This document shows positions 32,879 to 40,311 of a DNA stretch of 64,000 bases, piece by piece. Both the position numbers and the translations under genes were made by a program. The notes beneath the pieces are model-generated. The model ran no database searches. It saw only the letters and a list, made by a program, of their open reading frames with translations, and was not told the DNA's origin. Where the stretch lies: assembly GCA_030448265.1 (NCBI GenBank), contig JAUJNG010000020.1, forward strand, positions 1 through 64,000, read 5' to 3'. Each line of letters opens with the position of its first letter. Position 1 is the first letter of the stretch. Source of the DNA: Abditibacterium sp. GTDB lineage: Bacteria; Armatimonadota; Abditibacteriia; Abditibacteriales; Abditibacteriaceae.

Positions 32879-33086
32879 AATGAATTCGCCGCAGCAACGG
32901 CGCGAAGTCCGCCTTTGTGGACTAAGAACCTATTCAAATAGTAGGGAGCGAAATGTGGGGAGCGCGATTAGCCCGGCTCCCAGTTTTTGAGGCGAGGAGT
33001 GATTCCCCCGCTCCCTGCCTATGCGGATACGCTCCAAGGCCCAACCCGCGCCGGCGGGTTTTGTTGTTTTGCGGCGAATTTATTCG
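32879..33086. repeat. imperfect inverted repeat with terminator after uvsE
   Basis: GAATGAATTCGCCGC (32879-32893) pairs with GCGGCGAATTTATTC (33071-33085) around a long spacer. Inside, AACCCGC-GCCG-GCGGGTT (33043-33060) plus TTGTTGTTTT forms an intrinsic terminator. The left arm carries the CGAAGTCCGCC text also seen at 13.4 kb. Confidence 0.7.
33043..33070 (+). terminator. terminator downstream of uvsE
   Basis: 7-bp GC stem with a 4-base loop followed by a T/G-rich run; ends 37 bases before the GspF-like start. Confidence 0.8.
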
Positions 33087-33107
33087 CTGCAAATTAAACT
33101 CTCCACC

Positions 33108-34496
33108 ATGTCTCTCTGGGATTACGAAGCGCGCGACTCCGGCGGGAAAGTCGTGCGCGGCAATCACGATGCCGCCGACCGCCGCGCCGCGCTCGAATTT
33201 CTGCGCGCTCAAGGGCTGTTCCTGACGCGGCTCGAAGCCGCGCGCGGCCCCGCCGTCCCTCGAAACTCGGCCCCCGCCCCGCGCGCGCCGCGCGTCGAAT
33301 CAAACGCGGGGCGCGAAGCCTCATCGCCTTCCGCTCCGCTCCCCGCGCCGACCGTTCCTGGCGTCGCGCTGGGAGTTTCGCCCACGCCTCGCGTCGCGGG
33401 GTCTTCAGCCAATCCGCGCCATCAAAACCCGCGCGCCGCCGCGCCGCCCATCGCGCCGCAGCCGCTTTTGCGCTGTTCGACCAAAGATTTGTCGCAGTTT
33501 TTCCGTCAACTCGGCGCCATGGTTCACGCCGGAACCACGATTGGCGCCGCTCTGCACTCAATGTCCGACCACGCGCCCAATGGCGCGCTCCGCAGCGCGT
33601 CGCGTCAAATGGAGGCGCGCGTTTTGAGCGGCGAGCCGCTTTCGGCTTCGATGACCGCGTTTCCTGGCCTGTTTTCGCCGCTTCAAATCGGCATGGTGAG
33701 CGCCGGCGAGCGCGGCGGCTTTCTCGATGCGATGTTCGCGCGCCTCTCGCGCTATGCCGAACGCGATTACGAGTTGCAGCAGACCATCAAACGCGAAACC
33801 TGGTATCCCAAACTGCTGGTTTTTGCCTCGATTTTCATTCCTGGCGCCGTGCCTCTGGTTTTGGCGGTCGTCCAGGGCGGCCAAAATCCGTTTCTGGCGT
33901 GGCTCGCCTCGGTGGGGCCGCCGCTTTTAATTGTCGGCATCGCCTATCTCATTTATCGGGCTATAGAGTTTTCGTCGCCGCTCGCCGCGCATCAAAACGG
34001 GCCGAAATTGATCCTCGATTCCGTCAAACTGCGCCTGCCCGTGATGGGCAAAGTCACGCGCGCTTTTGCGACCGCGAAATTTTGCCGTGCTCTGGGCGCG
34101 CTTTACGGCGCGGGAGTTGGGCCTGGCGAAAGCGTTCGCCTTGCCAGCGATGCCTGCGGCAACGCCGCCATCGCGCGCGATGCCCTCGCCACCATCCCAC
34201 GGCTCGAACACGGCGAGAGATTGACCGATTGTCTGGCTTCAACCAAACAGTTTCCTTCGACCGTTTTGCAGGTGATGCACGTCGGCGAGGAATCGGGCAG
34301 TCTGGACGAGCAGTTGGATAAAGCCGCCGATTTTCTCGAATCGGATGCCGAAGTTGCCGTCAAACAGAGCGTGCAGGTGCTGGGCATCGTGGTTTTTTTG
34401 ATTATCGCGATTCGCATCGGAATGCAGATGGGGCAGTTTTACCTCGGCTATTTCGAGTCGATTTTCAGCGATGCGGAAAAAGCGGTGAAGGGCTAA
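33108..34496 (+). CDS. GspF/PilC-like inner-membrane platform protein
   Basis: 462 aa. The N-terminal 50 residues (YEARDSGGKVVRGNHDA...LEFLRAQGLFL) match the start of GspF/PilC, then a Pro/Ala/Arg-rich linker of about 90 residues replaces the usual short connection, followed by two T2SF domains. The first has DLSQFFRQLGAMVHAGTTI, the second ALGALYGAGVGPGESV and MHVGEESGSLDEQLDKAADF, with three membrane helices. Such proteins anchor the assembly ATPase in type II secretion or type IV pili. It stands alone, away from cpaB/C/E. ATG 33108 is chosen over an upstream open frame. Confidence 0.87.
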   Translation: MSLWDYEARDSGGKVVRGNHDAADRRAALEFLRAQGLFLTRLEAARGPAVPRNSAPAPRAPRVESNAGREASSPSAPLPAPTVPGVALGVSPTPRVAGSSANPRHQNPRAAAPPIAPQPLLRCSTKDLSQFFRQLGAMVHAGTTIGAALHSMSDHAPNGALRSASRQMEARVLSGEPLSASMTAFPGLFSPLQIGMVSAGERGGFLDAMFARLSRYAERDYELQQTIKRETWYPKLLVFASIFIPGAVPLVLAVVQGGQNPFLAWLASVGPPLLIVGIAYLIYRAIEFSSPLAAHQNGPKLILDSVKLRLPVMGKVTRAFATAKFCRALGALYGAGVGPGESVRLASDACGNAAIARDALATIPRLEHGERLTDCLASTKQFPSTVLQVMHVGEESGSLDEQLDKAADFLESDAEVAVKQSVQVLGIVVFLIIAIRIGMQMGQFYLGYFESIFSDAEKAVKG

Positions 34497-34517
34497 AACC
34501 GCTAAAATAAAGGCGGC

Positions 34518-35297
34518 ATGAGTTTCGATCCTTATCAGGTGCTGGGCGAGGAGCGCGAGGTTTCGTCCGAAGTTCTCAAAGCGTCCTACCGCCGTCTGGT
34601 GCGCGAAAACCATCCCGACGTGGCGCCCGATAAAGCCGCCGCCACGATTCGCATGGCGCAGATCAACCAGGCGTGGCATCTCATCGGCGACCCGCAAAAG
34701 CGCGCCCAGTTCGATGCGCGCGCGCGGTTGGCGGAAATCAAAAGTCAAAATCAAGCGCGTCAGGCGCGCGAAAGCGCGCAGCGCGCGCGTTCCACATCCC
34801 CAAAATCGCCGGCGCCGCGTGTCAAACCCGCCGCGCCCCAGTCGAGAGCGGCGACCAGAGAAAAAAGCGCGCGCCGTCAAAAATCGACATCCAGGACGAA
34901 ACCAGCGCGACCAAATGCCAGCCCAAGGCGCGAAATGCGGCTTTTGCACCAAATTTCGCTCGCCTCGCAGCTCTTTCACCGCGAACGCAAAGTCAAAGAA
35001 GCGACCGCGCTGTGCCGCGCCGTTTTGCTCGCCGATGGCCGCAACGTCGCGGCGCGCGAACTGATGGGCGATATTTTCGCGCACCAGGGGCTTTTCGATT
35101 ACGCGCTGATGATGTTCGACCAGGCCCTTCAAATCGCGCCCGACGACGCCATGCTGCGCCGCAAACGCGACCGGCTGGAAATCGCATATTCCCAGTCCAA
35201 AGCCGCGCCGCGCGCCGAAAAAAACACCCGTCCCTCGCTGTGGAATCGTTTGCGCGCCAAATTTTCGAGGCAACAGGCAACAGGCAACAGGCAATAG
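34518..35297 (+). CDS. J-domain protein with TPR-like C terminus
   Basis: 259 aa. The N-terminal J domain (residues about 3-70) has PYQVLG, the HPD triplet (NHPDVAPDK) and KRAQFDARARL, enough to stimulate a DnaK-type chaperone. A basic Ser/Ala/Lys linker is followed by two TPR-like helices (LASQLFHRERKVKEATALCRAV and the DYALMMFDQALQIAPDD motif). The last eight codons (QQATGNRQ) and the stop lie in a repeat of the heptamer GCAACAG, so the C terminus is supplied by the adjoining inverted repeat. Confidence 0.85.
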   Translation: MSFDPYQVLGEEREVSSEVLKASYRRLVRENHPDVAPDKAAATIRMAQINQAWHLIGDPQKRAQFDARARLAEIKSQNQARQARESAQRARSTSPKSPAPRVKPAAPQSRAATREKSARRQKSTSRTKPARPNASPRREMRLLHQISLASQLFHRERKVKEATALCRAVLLADGRNVAARELMGDIFAHQGLFDYALMMFDQALQIAPDDAMLRRKRDRLEIAYSQSKAAPRAEKNTRPSLWNRLRAKFSRQQATGNRQ

Positions 35298-35362
35298 TGA
35301 AAACGAGCCATTCTGCGCCCCATCTCACTGTTGCCTATTGCCTATTGCCTGTTGCCTGTTGC
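35270..35362. repeat. heptamer-based inverted repeat between the J-domain gene and panB
   Basis: Left arm 35270-35300 is tandem GCAACAG/GCAATAG units; right arm 35325-35362 is the complementary TTGCCTA/TTGCCTG series with one extra unit. It overlaps the J-domain gene by 28 bases and ends 4 bases before the panB ATG. Slippage could change the number of units. Confidence 0.88.
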
Positions 35363-35366
35363 TCCC

Positions 35367-36236
35367 ATGACTCCCCTGCAAATTTTCGCTCGCAAAAAGC
35401 GCGACCAAGCGCCGCTTTCGATGCTCTCGCTTTACGACGCGCCCAGCGCGCAAATCGCCTGCGAAGCGGGCGCGGACGCGATTTTAGTTGGCGATTCTCT
35501 CGGCAACACCCTTCTGGGCTACGATTCGACGCTCCCCGTCACCATGAGCGACATGAAACGGCACACCGGCGCCGTGGTGCGCGGCGTCAAAAGCTCGTCG
35601 CGCGCCGATGTCGCGGTTGTCGCCGATTTGCCCTTTGGCTCCTACGCCACGCCCAAACGCGCCATCGAAAACGCAGTCGCGCTGCTGCAAATCGGCGCGC
35701 ACGCCGTCAAAATCGAGGGCGTTCATCCCGATTTATTGAAAAAACTGACGCGCCAGGGTATTCCGGTGATGGGGCACCTTGGTTTCACGCCGCAGTCGGT
35801 GTTGCAGTTCGAAAGCGTGGTGCAGGGCAAAACTTCTGAGGCGGGCCAGCGCCTGGCACGGCAGGCGGCGGTTTTGGAAGAATGCGGCGCCTTTGCGGTT
35901 GTTCTGGAAGCTGTCACGAGCGAAGTCGCGCAGCATATCACGGCGCAGCTTAAGATTGCGACCGTCGGTATCGGCGCGGGGGCGGGGTGCGACGGACAGG
36001 TGTTGGTGTGGAACGATATGGTCGGGCTGTCGCCGCAAACTTTCAAACTCGCCAAAGCGTGGGCCAATACGCGAGAAATCTGGCTTGAAGCGGCGCAGAA
36101 TTATGTTACCGAAGTTCAAAACGGCAGCTTTCCGGCGCCCGAAAACGGCTGGAAGATGAGCGACGAGGAGCGGGCGAAATTTTCGACTTCGCACCATGAA
36201 ATCGAGATCGAAACGCTGGATGAGCAGCCGTTTTAG
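35367..36236 (+). CDS. panB: 3-methyl-2-oxobutanoate hydroxymethyltransferase
   Basis: 289 aa cytosolic enzyme making ketopantoate from 2-oxoisovalerate and methylene-tetrahydrofolate, first step to pantothenate. Motifs: MLSLYDAPSAQIAC, the metal/substrate loop LVGDSLGNTLLGYDSTLPVT, KIEGVHP, PVMGHLGFTPQS and GIGAGAGCDGQVLVWNDM. Length slightly above the usual 265-275, with an acidic C-terminal extension. Start ATG 35367 lies just after the inverted repeat. panC follows at 36410, separated by another palindrome instead of being directly coupled. Confidence 0.95.
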   Translation: MTPLQIFARKKRDQAPLSMLSLYDAPSAQIACEAGADAILVGDSLGNTLLGYDSTLPVTMSDMKRHTGAVVRGVKSSSRADVAVVADLPFGSYATPKRAIENAVALLQIGAHAVKIEGVHPDLLKKLTRQGIPVMGHLGFTPQSVLQFESVVQGKTSEAGQRLARQAAVLEECGAFAVVLEAVTSEVAQHITAQLKIATVGIGAGAGCDGQVLVWNDMVGLSPQTFKLAKAWANTREIWLEAAQNYVTEVQNGSFPAPENGWKMSDEERAKFSTSHHEIEIETLDEQPF

Positions 36237-36242
36237 GAAATT

Positions 36243-36363
36243 GTTTTGGAAGTGCCCGTAGGGGCGTAGCGTGCTACGCCCAGGGCGTTGGAGAAGCCTT
36301 CAAATGACTCACGCTCAGGGTTTTGGGCGTAGCACGCTACGCCCCTACGGGCACTTCCAAAAC
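36243..36363. repeat. perfect 40-bp inverted repeat between panB and panC
   Basis: Arms 36243-36282 and 36324-36363 are perfect reverse complements around a 41-base spacer. The left arm starts 6 bases after the panB stop. Each arm itself contains GGGGCGTAGCGTGCTACGCC, a short palindrome. Confidence 0.93.
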
Positions 36364-36409
36364 TCCTTCGCAGCCGTTTCAAACCGTTTTCGGATAGCCT
36401 CTAACCACC

Positions 36410-37261
36410 ATGCAAATTCTCACCGAACCGCGCGCCATGCAGCAACTTTGTCAGAGTTTGCGCTGCCAGGGAGCCGATCTGGGTTTCGTGCCCACGATGG
36501 GCGCTCTGCACGCCGGACATCTCGCGCTGTGCCATCGCGCGCGCGAGGAAAATCCGCAATTCGTGGCTTCGATTTTCGTCAATCCCACTCAATTCGGCGC
36601 CAGCGAAGATTTGAGTCGTTATCCGCGCTCGCTCGAAACCGACCTCGAACTGCTGCGCGAAGCGGGCTGCGACGCCGTTTTTACTCCCGATGCGCGCGCC
36701 ATGTATGGCGACACCGATTTGCTGCACGGCACCTGGGTCGATGTCGCGCCCTTCAACGAAATGTGGGAAGGCGTGACGCGCCCTGGCCATTTGCGCGGCG
36801 TGGCGACGGTGGTGGCCAAACTTTTCAACCTGATTTCTCCCTCGCGCGCTTACTTCGGCGAAAAAGATTTCCAGCAGTTGCACGTGGTGCAGGCCCTGAC
36901 GCGCGATTTGAATTTCCCCATTGAAATCGTGGGCGTGGAAACCGTGCGCGAACCCGATGGCCTGGCCCTGTCGAGCCGCAACGCTTACCTGAACGAACAG
37001 CAGCGCCGCGCGGCGAGCGCGATTTACCGCGCCATGCGCGCCGGAGTCGAAGCGGCGCGCGGCGGCGAAACCGATGTCGCCGCGCTGGGCCGCACCATGA
37101 ACGCCGTTCTGGAAGCCGAGCCGCTCATTCAACCGCAATACGTCGCGGTTGTCGATGCCGAAAATCTCACGGCGCTGCAACAACTCGACGGGCGCGCCGC
37201 GCGCATTCTTATCAGCGCCCATCTGGGCAAAACGCGGCTCATCGACAACATGGCGCTTTGA
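36410..37261 (+). CDS. panC: pantothenate synthetase
   Basis: 283 aa cytosolic ligase joining pantoate and beta-alanine with ATP to make pantothenate. Nucleotidyltransferase-fold motifs are clear: VPTMGALHAGHLAL (HIGH-like), SIFVNPTQFGASEDL, PGHLRGVATVVAKLFN, YFGEKDFQQL and the KMSKS-like LSSRNAYL. Length is standard. The order panB-panC with the palindrome between them suggests one transcription unit in which the hairpin may set relative expression; the aspartate decarboxylase panD is not in the window. Confidence 0.96.
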   Translation: MQILTEPRAMQQLCQSLRCQGADLGFVPTMGALHAGHLALCHRAREENPQFVASIFVNPTQFGASEDLSRYPRSLETDLELLREAGCDAVFTPDARAMYGDTDLLHGTWVDVAPFNEMWEGVTRPGHLRGVATVVAKLFNLISPSRAYFGEKDFQQLHVVQALTRDLNFPIEIVGVETVREPDGLALSSRNAYLNEQQRRAASAIYRAMRAGVEAARGGETDVAALGRTMNAVLEAEPLIQPQYVAVVDAENLTALQQLDGRAARILISAHLGKTRLIDNMAL

Positions 37262-37294
37262 TTCGTTGGTTATGGTCACGCTTTTTGAAAAGCA

Positions 37295-37455
37295 AGCGCT
37301 CGACTCCCTCTCCCTGCGGGAGAGTCGGGTGCCCAGGGTGAAAAGGGACTGCTCTCACCTTTTTCCGGTTAAATCTTTGAAAACTGCGGCTTTTCACCCT
37401 CACCCGTCGCCCAGAGGGCACCCGACTCTCCCGCAGGGAGAGGGAGTCGAGCGCT
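37295..37455. repeat. inverted repeat between panC and the deacetylase gene
   Basis: Arms 37295-37334 and 37416-37455 are perfect over 40 bp; the pairing resumes with AGGGTGAAAAG after the right arm gains about 15 extra bases (CCCGTCGCCCAGA side). The right arm ends 21 bases before the next ATG. The arm carries CAGAGGGCACCCGACT-type text (right side), shared with the 3.1 and 42.4 kb repeats. Confidence 0.9.
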
Positions 37456-37476
37456 CAATTTGCCGCTCATCTAACC

Positions 37477-38415
37477 ATGAAAACTGCTTTTCTCACACAC
37501 CCGCTTTTTCTCGAACACGATACCGGAAGCGGCCATCCCGAACGCCCGCAGCGTCTGACGGCGATCTGGAATCATTTGCGCGCCGCCGGACTGTGGGACG
37601 AACTGCTTCATCTCCCTTTCGAAGCGGCGAGCGTTGCCGATCTGGAACGCTGCCACACGCGCTCGCACATCGAACGAGTCAGAAACATCGCGCAGAGCGG
37701 AGGCGGCGCGCTCGATGGCGACACCATCCTTTCACCGCAATCGTTCGAGGCGGCGGCACTGGCGAGCGGCGCCGCGATGCGCGCCGTCGATGCGACTCTG
37801 CGCGGCGAGGCCCACAATGCGTTCGTAGCGGCGCGGCCCTGTGGACATCACGCCGAAAGCGGGCGGCGCGCTCATTCGCCGTGGGGATTTTGTCTGTTCA
37901 ATCACGTCGCGGTCGCGGCGCGTCACGCGCAAGCCAAATGGGGTTTAGAGCGCGTGGCGATTTTGGATTTCGATGTCCATCACGGCAACGGGACGCAGGA
38001 AATTTTTTACGACGATGGCAGCGTGTTTTTCGCCTCGATTCACGAAGCGCCGCTTTTTCCTGGTTCGGGTCTCTCCACCGAGCGCGGGGATGAAACCACG
38101 CTTAACCTCCCGCTTCCCGCCGGCTCCGACGGTGCGCTTTATCGTCTCGCCTGGACGCACATTGGCGCCGAGCTGGAGAAGTTCGCGCCGCAACTCATTC
38201 TGCTCAGCGCCGGTTACGACGCGCATCGCGGTGACCCATTGGCGCACATGAATTTGGAAGTCGAAGATTTCACCGATTTGGTTTCCGATGCCAAAAAATG
38301 GGCGCAAACGCTGTGTGATGGAAACATCGTCGCGGTTTTGGAAGGCGGCTACGATTTAGGAGCGTTATCGCAGGCGGTGGCGGCGACGCTGGAGGTTTTG
38401 CGAGCTGATATTTAG
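37477..38415 (+). CDS. histone deacetylase family protein (acetoin-utilisation-like)
   Basis: 312 aa cytosolic zinc hydrolase of the arginase-deacetylase fold, which removes acetyl groups from lysine or polyamines. Motifs in order: GHPERPQRL, the catalytic pair ARPCGHHAE, GFCLFNHVAVAA, zinc ligands DFDVHHGNGTQ, SAGYDAHRGDPL and LEGGYDL. All catalytic and zinc residues appear present. Substrate cannot be deduced; AcuC-like lysine deacetylase or acetylpolyamine amidohydrolase are both possible. The pseudo-receiver gene follows after 37 bases in the same direction. Confidence 0.9.
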   Translation: MKTAFLTHPLFLEHDTGSGHPERPQRLTAIWNHLRAAGLWDELLHLPFEAASVADLERCHTRSHIERVRNIAQSGGGALDGDTILSPQSFEAAALASGAAMRAVDATLRGEAHNAFVAARPCGHHAESGRRAHSPWGFCLFNHVAVAARHAQAKWGLERVAILDFDVHHGNGTQEIFYDDGSVFFASIHEAPLFPGSGLSTERGDETTLNLPLPAGSDGALYRLAWTHIGAELEKFAPQLILLSAGYDAHRGDPLAHMNLEVEDFTDLVSDAKKWAQTLCDGNIVAVLEGGYDLGALSQAVAATLEVLRADI

Positions 38416-38452
38416 GGGCGAGGGAGGTTAAAATTGCATTCCAGTTCCACCC

Positions 38453-38791
38453 ATGAAAACCCTGCTTTTAGACGACAATCTGCTCAGTCAAACTCGCGTC
38501 GGAGCGCAGCTTCAGGCGGCGGGCTGCGAAGTCGTGACGCGCCGCCAGTTGCCCGAAAGCGGCGAGTTTGGCCTCGTCATTATCAATTTAGGCTCGCGCT
38601 CGATGAACGGGCTGGGGTTGCTGCGAGGCGCCAAAAATCGCTTTGCTGAGGCGCAAATTTGGGGATTTTGCGGCCATCTCGAAATCGAAATTCGCCGCGC
38701 GGCGCTGCAAAGCGGCGTCGATAGGTTGCTCACCAACGAGGGTGCGATGAGCGAGCTGTCCGAAACCGTGCGGCGTCATTTGGGCGCGTAA
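38453..38791 (+). CDS. receiver-like protein without phospho-acceptor
   Basis: 112 aa stand-alone domain that follows the CheY pattern (MKTLLLDDNLLSQTRVGAQL at the N terminus, then VIINLG, then a helix-strand repeat) but where the phospho-accepting Asp should be there is Asn (VIINLGSRS) and the conserved Lys region reads LLTNEG. It is therefore probably not phosphorylated and may act by binding a partner. The 3' end overlaps the convergent glycosyltransferase gene by 16 bases. Confidence 0.7.
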   Translation: MKTLLLDDNLLSQTRVGAQLQAAGCEVVTRRQLPESGEFGLVIINLGSRSMNGLGLLRGAKNRFAEAQIWGFCGHLEIEIRRAALQSGVDRLLTNEGAMSELSETVRRHLGA

Positions 38792-40170
38792 AGCGGAATG
38801 AGAACCTGCGTCAAGTTAACGGCGCATCCGACATTCCACACCACGAAAAAGAGCATCAGAGCGGGCGCGAGCAGGCGCTGGCGCGCCGGTGGCAGCCAGA
38901 ACGAAATGCCTGCCGTCCACAGCGTTGCGGTCGCCGCCAGTGCGGGCAGGAGATAGCGCCCGCCTTCGAAAAATCCAGGGTGTTTGAACAGCGTGTAATA
39001 GCCCAGCGCCGCGTAGAGCAGACCGAAAAAGAGGGCGAGCGGGCGCAGTGGCGCGTCGAGCCGCCGTTTGACGGCACCCATCACGAGTCCTGCGAAAGCG
39101 AGCAGGGTGGCGACGACAGCGAGACGGTAAATCACCAGAGTGAGGGCGAAAAGTCCAGGCTGCGCGGCGAGAGTCGGCCCCCACAACGCGTCCCAGAAAC
39201 TAAAGGTTTGTCCCATCGCGTCGCGCTGGGGCGGCGAAAACGTCCAATCGACCTGGCCCCAGATCGAGCGCATCGCGCCCGCCACGAAGCGCCCTGCCAA
39301 AAGCGGCGCGTTGGGATGAAGCAGCAATTCGAGCGGCGAGGAAAGCAGCAGATTTTCGTAGCCGAGGTCGGGAATGGGCTGGATGCGCCCGATCATGAAG
39401 TAAAAGCGCACGAACCACCAGCCGCCAATGAGAAGTCCTGGCACCATGAACGCGCCCAGATGGGTGACAACAGCGCGCGCGCCGCGCTGTCTGCGCGCGA
39501 GTTGAAAAACGAGGAAAAGCGCGACGGGCACGACGTAAACCAGCGCCGTCGCCTTTGTTAGCAGCAGCGCGCCCCACAACAATCCCAGAAACGCCCAACC
39601 GCGCGGCGTTTGCGCTTCAGCGTCGCGCGTCAGACGCAAAAAATAGAGCAGCCAGAGCGTGGAGAGAAAAATGAGCAGCCCGTCGTTGTTCCACACGCTC
39701 GAAAGCAGCAAAAAATGGGGCAGCAGCGCCGCAAACGCGAGGGCGGCGGGCCAAAGTTCGCGGCGGTTGGGGAAATTCTCGCGCAGCAGCAGCCAGAAAA
39801 CCGCCAGCGTCCCCGCGCCAAGCGCCACGCTTGCGAGACGCAAAGCGCGCGCGGCCAGGTCTTCTCCACCCACGCGCGCCGCGAGGTAGAGCGGCGCGCC
39901 GAGCAGGTAGGAGAGCGGCGGATGCTGCGCGATGGCGCCGGTGCGCGTGTCGCGGGTCTGGCGCACGTCGGTGAGAACCGGCAGGGCGCGCTCCTCGACC
40001 AACTGGCGCACATAACGGACGTGGGCATATTCGTCGGGGCCGCTTAGCGGTGGAATCGCCGCCACGTAAAAGAGCGCGAAGGCGAGATGAAGCGCGAATA
40101 TCGCCGCGACAAAGGCGCGAGCGGGGCGCGAAGTATCGGCGGGGAAAAAACGGTCGAACCAAAGACGCAT
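38776..40170 (-). CDS. membrane glycosyltransferase-like protein (DUF2142/GT-C type)
   Basis: 464 aa polytopic inner-membrane protein with about 11-12 hydrophobic segments. After the first helix the loop PPLSGPDEYAHVRYVRQL places an Asp-Glu pair where GT-C enzymes bind the metal and lipid-phosphate sugar. LLTKATALVYVVPV and GGRYLLPALAATATL fit DUF2142/PMT-like proteins. Probably transfers a sugar from a lipid carrier outside the inner membrane; acceptor unknown. It is preceded (minus strand) by the metalloprotein gene, with a palindrome between them. Confidence 0.75.
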   Translation of the reverse strand: MRLWFDRFFPADTSRPARAFVAAIFALHLAFALFYVAAIPPLSGPDEYAHVRYVRQLVEERALPVLTDVRQTRDTRTGAIAQHPPLSYLLGAPLYLAARVGGEDLAARALRLASVALGAGTLAVFWLLLRENFPNRRELWPAALAFAALLPHFLLLSSVWNNDGLLIFLSTLWLLYFLRLTRDAEAQTPRGWAFLGLLWGALLLTKATALVYVVPVALFLVFQLARRQRGARAVVTHLGAFMVPGLLIGGWWFVRFYFMIGRIQPIPDLGYENLLLSSPLELLLHPNAPLLAGRFVAGAMRSIWGQVDWTFSPPQRDAMGQTFSFWDALWGPTLAAQPGLFALTLVIYRLAVVATLLAFAGLVMGAVKRRLDAPLRPLALFFGLLYAALGYYTLFKHPGFFEGGRYLLPALAATATLWTAGISFWLPPARQRLLAPALMLFFVVWNVGCAVNLTQVLIPLYAPK

Positions 40171-40203
40171 GGGCGCGCTCTATTTTAGGAATTTTGGAAA
40201 GCG

Positions 40204-40311
40204 TGAGTCAAAGTAGAGAACGCGAAGCGTAAGCGAGTGAGGCCTGACTGCCACTGTGAATTATCGGTCAGGCCTCACTCGCTTACGCTTCGCGTTCTCT
40301 ACTTTGATTCA
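40204..40311. repeat. inverted repeat overlapping the metalloprotein stop codon
   Basis: Arms 40204-40248 and 40267-40311 pair over 45 bp with one mismatch around an 18-base loop. The right arm covers the stop codon of the minus-strand gene ending at 40309; the left arm ends 34 bases before the start of the glycosyltransferase gene on the same strand. Confidence 0.93.
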
